A stretch of 64,000 nt of DNA from MED-G105 sp039025235. Its GTDB lineage: Bacteria; Pseudomonadota; Alphaproteobacteria; Caulobacterales; Parvularculaceae. Below, piece by piece: positions 61,322 to 64,000 of the stretch. Position numbers and translations under genes: made by a program. The stretch spans positions 1-64,000 of the forward strand of contig JBCCOS010000009.1 of the NCBI GenBank assembly GCA_039025235.1. Reading direction: 5' to 3'. The notes under the pieces are model-generated. The model had not been told where the DNA came from, did not search any database, and saw only the letters and a list, made by a program, of their open reading frames with translations. Position 1 is the stretch's first letter, and each line of letters opens with the position of its first letter.

Positions 61322-62515
61322 TTAATGAGCAGCATCAAATCCCGCATCGATGAGGCGCGTGATTTGAGCAATGCGTGGATTGCCGTCCCAATCCCAGTAC
61401 CGCAAGATCGCACGCGCAAAGTCGCGCGACAGCGAATCGAAAACCCCCATAAGGTCATCCGCCCGTTCTATAGGGTAAATCGTGTCGGCATCCTCAAGAG
61501 TGATGAGCTCAAAAAAAGCGTTTCGGGGTAAGCCAAGGCTTTTACACATGACCGCAAAAGGCTCACCCGTCGGATCACGAAAAATTCGGGCGACCAGTTC
61601 TCTCGACAGACCCGTCACAACGCTTGCCGCGTGCAATACTTGTTGTCCAAGACCGAGCCGCACCGCGTGAATTGTCCGACGCACCATATCGATTGGCACC
61701 GGCTCGCCTTTAGCGCTACGCGGACGATTCCGTCGATCTAGGAGAATTAACAGCTCACGAACAAATGGGTCAATACCGACATCATCCACTTCTTGTGAGG
61801 GGTCACTTAATTGTCGCGATTTTCCCAAAATTGACGCATAGAGATCATCGAGCGCATCTTGAATGAGGACACGTGAGATGGAGAAGCGAGAAAGAATCCG
61901 TTTTCGCCGCTCGGTATCAACCCACCAGAACATCATAAATCCATGTGCTGGTTCCAACTCAGGGCGCATCAATAAAGGCCCCTGCAACGTAACGTCGCTT
62001 GCAGAACGGGCGACGAGAATATCAACAGCGCCGGGGGATAGCTCAAATTCCTCACGCCGCAATAGTAATTGGGTAACCTCTGGCTCCTGAAACTCAAGCA
62101 CCGCATCAGCAACGCTTGGCGATAAATCAAGCCGACGAACCAGGGCGAGGCGGTGGTTGGTTTCACCCGTTCGTGCACATTCCACAAGCAAAGCCTCAGG
62201 GATGTATTCGGCCTTTTCAAGCAGGCGTATCGCAACCTCGGGCGCGTCGTGAAGAAGCGCTCTCATTAATGCTGGCGGCGTCTCGCGGACCCGCGCAACC
62301 CGCCGCGCCAATTCTAAGCGCAATTCAATTTCAGCCCGACCTAAAATCTCCAGAAGCATATCAGCCGTCAAAGACCGTTCATTCGCGGAGATTTTGTTCG
62401 CCGGGAGTACAACGAGGTCGCACAATGTACGCGTAAGCGCGCTGCGTTGTGCCGCGCCCGCATCTTCCACGTCGTTCAAACGCGTGCTGAGAGAATTATC
62501 GCTTGTAGTTGCCAT
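61322..62515 (-). CDS. DUF2336 protein
   Basis: A 397-residue protein of the DUF2336 family, found mainly in Alphaproteobacteria. It consists of short alpha-helical repeats (VARVRETPPALMRALLHDAPEVAIRLLEKA and similar blocks), which resemble HEAT-type repeats. The function is not known. The C-terminal block has LGLGQQVLHAASVVTGLSRELVARIF and ARAILRYWDWDGNP. It stands alone, and GGAG precedes ATG 62515. Confidence 0.83.
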   Translation of the reverse strand: MATTSDNSLSTRLNDVEDAGAAQRSALTRTLCDLVVLPANKISANERSLTADMLLEILGRAEIELRLELARRVARVRETPPALMRALLHDAPEVAIRLLEKAEYIPEALLVECARTGETNHRLALVRRLDLSPSVADAVLEFQEPEVTQLLLRREEFELSPGAVDILVARSASDVTLQGPLLMRPELEPAHGFMMFWWVDTERRKRILSRFSISRVLIQDALDDLYASILGKSRQLSDPSQEVDDVGIDPFVRELLILLDRRNRPRSAKGEPVPIDMVRRTIHAVRLGLGQQVLHAASVVTGLSRELVARIFRDPTGEPFAVMCKSLGLPRNAFFELITLEDADTIYPIERADDLMGVFDSLSRDFARAILRYWDWDGNPRIAQITRLIDAGFDAAH

Positions 62516-62816
62516 TAGGGCTCCGACCTTGTCCGGAGCTATGGGTATTAGCCAATCGGCGTTAACGGAGGCTTGAATTTAAAAGACTTTTACAAATTTC
62601 AATCAATGCCTGCCGGCCACGGTTATCGATAGATATACAGCATTTCCACGCCAAGTATGGGCGGTTGGCGTTAAGGAATTGGGTAAAATCAAAAACGTAA
62701 AGCGCCCTTCTGATTCAATTGAAACGGAGGCGCTTTGATGGCAAGGCGAATGCGCGAAGATTGTTGGACTGGGATTATTCGACTAAGATTATTGGAGTGG
62801 GATTATTGGAGTGGGA
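62516..62816. other. Intergenic region with two repeats
   Basis: It is largely filled by type A element A9 (62639-62736) and a 4 x 14-bp tandem repeat (62770-62825) which runs into the end of the acyltransferase gene. Confidence 0.6.
62639..62736 (+). repeat. Type A dispersed palindromic element, copy A9
   Basis: The two modules are complete but diverged (AGTATGGGCGG loop; outer right arm GGAATTGG). The right end is GCTTTG rather than GCTTTA, as in A1. Confidence 0.85.
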
Positions 62817-62825
62817 TTATTCGAC
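62770..62825. repeat. Tandem repeat, 4 x 14 bp, overlapping a gene end
   Basis: TGGGATTATTCGAC, TAAGATTATTGGAG, TGGGATTATTGGAG and TGGGATTATTCGAC follow one another. The last unit supplies the final codons and stop of the acyltransferase gene (stop at 62817-62819). Confidence 0.85.
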
Positions 62826-63728
62826 CGGCACCCAGGGCCTGTCGTCGATCACATCTTCGACCGTGTGCCGACGCAAGGCCCTGGCGACCTCCGCTGCGTC
62901 GCCTTTTAACTGCTCTGGCTGGATCAGCTGACCAAATGTGATGTCGAACCGCTTTCCACGCTTATTGAGCAATTCATGGAACAGCGTGATATCTCGTAAC
63001 TCATCGTTAAGCTTCCAAAACCAATAGTAAAGCCAGGAGTTCCGGGCTTTGATATTTACCGGCAAGACCGGACAATTGTATTTCCTCGCGAATATCGCGA
63101 TGGAGCTCATCCATTCTTGCTCGGTAAGCACTTTGTTCTCGTCCATATAAGCAAGCCGGCCCGATGGGAACAAAATGACACACGCCTCATCAGAAAACGC
63201 CCGCTTTGTTTCAATCAGTGTTTCGCGCGATCGTTGCCGCGTTCGCTTTTCTTCCACCCACTCCACGGGGATCAACACCTCAATCAGTTGAGGTGCCATT
63301 CGGATCGCATCGCGATTGGCAAAGAATTTCATGTCTGCGCGCTTGGGCAAAAGGGCATCGAACATGGCGACGCCATCGGCGATACCCGTTGGGTGATTAG
63401 GCGCAATTAAAACGCGTCCGGAAGGCGGCACACGGGTCTGGCGGGTCACCTGTACATCAAGGGACAACAAGTCACTGAGATGTTGCATCGATTCAAAGCC
63501 CGTCATGGACTTTACCGCTTCGGTCAGGCGGATGGCGGGTTTTTGCTTCAAGATTGGGTACAGAATGGCGCGATAAATCGGCCAACGGGGGGAAGCGACA
63601 AGATTTTCCGCCCGCTCCTCAATAAGAACATCAACAATGTGCTTGTCGCCACGCCCGAGCGGACCGACCCCTCCGGTATTCAGAAAATCCTGCTGCGCGA
63701 TTTCTTGCTGGCCGTCTGGAGCGTCCAT
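62817..63728 (-). CDS. Lysophospholipid acyltransferase-family protein
   Basis: A 303-residue PlsC-like acyltransferase. NHPTGIADG carries the HX5D form of the catalytic motif (His112, Asp118). VILFPSGRLAYM is the second conserved block (FPxG), and LPVNIKARNSW the third. It resembles the group of hemolysin-like acyltransferases that acylate lysophospholipid or ornithine-lipid precursors. The last codons come from a tandem repeat. It starts 15 nt after the stop of the upstream serine-hydrolase gene, so it belongs to that operon. Confidence 0.78.
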   Translation of the reverse strand: MDAPDGQQEIAQQDFLNTGGVGPLGRGDKHIVDVLIEERAENLVASPRWPIYRAILYPILKQKPAIRLTEAVKSMTGFESMQHLSDLLSLDVQVTRQTRVPPSGRVLIAPNHPTGIADGVAMFDALLPKRADMKFFANRDAIRMAPQLIEVLIPVEWVEEKRTRQRSRETLIETKRAFSDEACVILFPSGRLAYMDENKVLTEQEWMSSIAIFARKYNCPVLPVNIKARNSWLYYWFWKLNDELRDITLFHELLNKRGKRFDITFGQLIQPEQLKGDAAEVARALRRHTVEDVIDDRPWVPVE

Positions 63729-63743
63729 TACAGTACCGTTCCG

Positions 63744-64000
63744 TTAAGGCGTTGTTTTCCACCGCCAAGTGCCCCTATCCGCCGGACACATCCAACGTGG
63801 GCATAATAAGATCCAAAAAGCTGCATTATTCGGAGCGAGCGCCGTTTCTGGCCTCGTCCGACCAAGCTGCACCATGACCATATCAAGACTCGGGACAACC
63901 AAAACCAGCTGCCCCTCATAACCCGAGAACCAATAAGCCGTATCTGGAATTATAGGGAAGTACTTTTTTTCAAGTATTCTTGTTCGGAAGATTTAATCAG
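63744..64000 (-). pseudogene. C-terminal end of a serine hydrolase (beta-lactamase family), apparently frameshifted
   Basis: On the minus strand the frame ending at the TAA at 63744-63746 reads PDTAYWFSGYEGQLVLVVPS and continues LDMVMVQLGRTRP. This matches the C-terminal part of class-C-like serine hydrolases (W/F-xG-x-GQ then VPS-x-DLV). The frame has a stop codon at 63993-63995, just before the window edge. It lies behind an A7 tract on the coding strand (63964-63970), and another frame stays open there (LIKSSEQEYLKK). A one-base shift in the homopolymer would join the two parts. It is either a real mutation or a sequencing error. The start lies outside the window. Confidence 0.6.

Noticed and set aside
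134..62736. CRISPR array
   Set aside because: The repeats are scattered over many kilobases and differ in orientation, with no regular spacing or spacers; no cas genes are present.
63728..63919. 63-codon minus-strand frame at the right end
   Set aside because: It overlaps the conserved serine-hydrolase C-terminus in another frame, which is the better-supported reading.

Overview
The window is a stretch of alphaproteobacterial chromosome. The gene order mutM-rpsT-dnaA-dnaN-recF-gyrB, the trpF-trpB-trpA-accD-folC series, the etfBA/HIG1/3-hydroxybutyryl-CoA dehydrogenase group, and the small families DUF4170, DUF2794, DUF2336, zf-CHCC and DUF1826 all point there. The outer-membrane barrel, TonB system, LapA-type protein and O-antigen ligase show a Gram-negative envelope. 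I cannot name the genus; a marine aerobe near Parvularculales or Hyphomonadales is a guess.

Layout. 0.5-4 kb: a large exported protein, an outer-membrane barrel and a HIG1-type membrane protein. 4.3-7.5 kb: etfB-etfA and hbd (fatty-acid or butyrate oxidation feeding electrons to ubiquinone). 8-14.1 kb, minus strand: a seven-gene TonB2-type energy system (DUF3450, TtpC-like ExbB, ExbB, ExbD, ExbD, TonB, TPR protein). 14.9 kb: tRNA-Gln(UUG). 15.7-24.3 kb: a 2OG-oxygenase-like protein, a UbiD-family decarboxylase, a glutamine amidotransferase, PmbA, small membrane and DUF4170 proteins, a tyrosine phosphatase and a YceI lipoprotein. 24.4-33.1 kb, minus strand: ihfB, lapA-like, trpF, trpB, a glycosyltransferase, an O-antigen ligase, trpA, accD, folC. 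33.7-36.8 kb: ubiE, ubiB, a thioredoxin-like protein. 37.1-41.7 kb: ArsI/CadI with ArsR, DUF1826, zf-CHCC, an orphan ABC ATPase, a lipoprotein, DUF2794. 42.2-53.5 kb: gyrB, recF, dnaN, a divergent dnaA, rpsT, mutM. 53.7-58.4 kb: rpsA, cmk, thiD, a PhzF-type protein. 58.4-64 kb: a ParA ATPase with an unknown repeat-rich partner, DUF2336, an acyltransferase and the end of a probably frameshifted serine hydrolase.

The most distinctive signal is not a gene. Intergenic DNA holds more than twenty copies or part-copies of palindromic modules of about 40-60 bp, usually joined in pairs into units of about 100 bp and bounded by TA dinucleotides. Different copies carry different but self-complementary stems around the same 10-nt loop, and one copy sits inside another. 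Several copies set gene ends: two appear to provide stop codons and one is translated as the start of a YceI lipoprotein. They look like modular TA-targeting MITEs or structured repeats. A second layer is short tandem duplication (2-5 units of 14-19 bp) in intergenic DNA; a similar in-frame expansion lies in the UbiD-family gene.

Several genes are unusually spaced. A 2-kb gap separates rpsT from dnaA, and two surface-polysaccharide genes sit between trpB and trpA.
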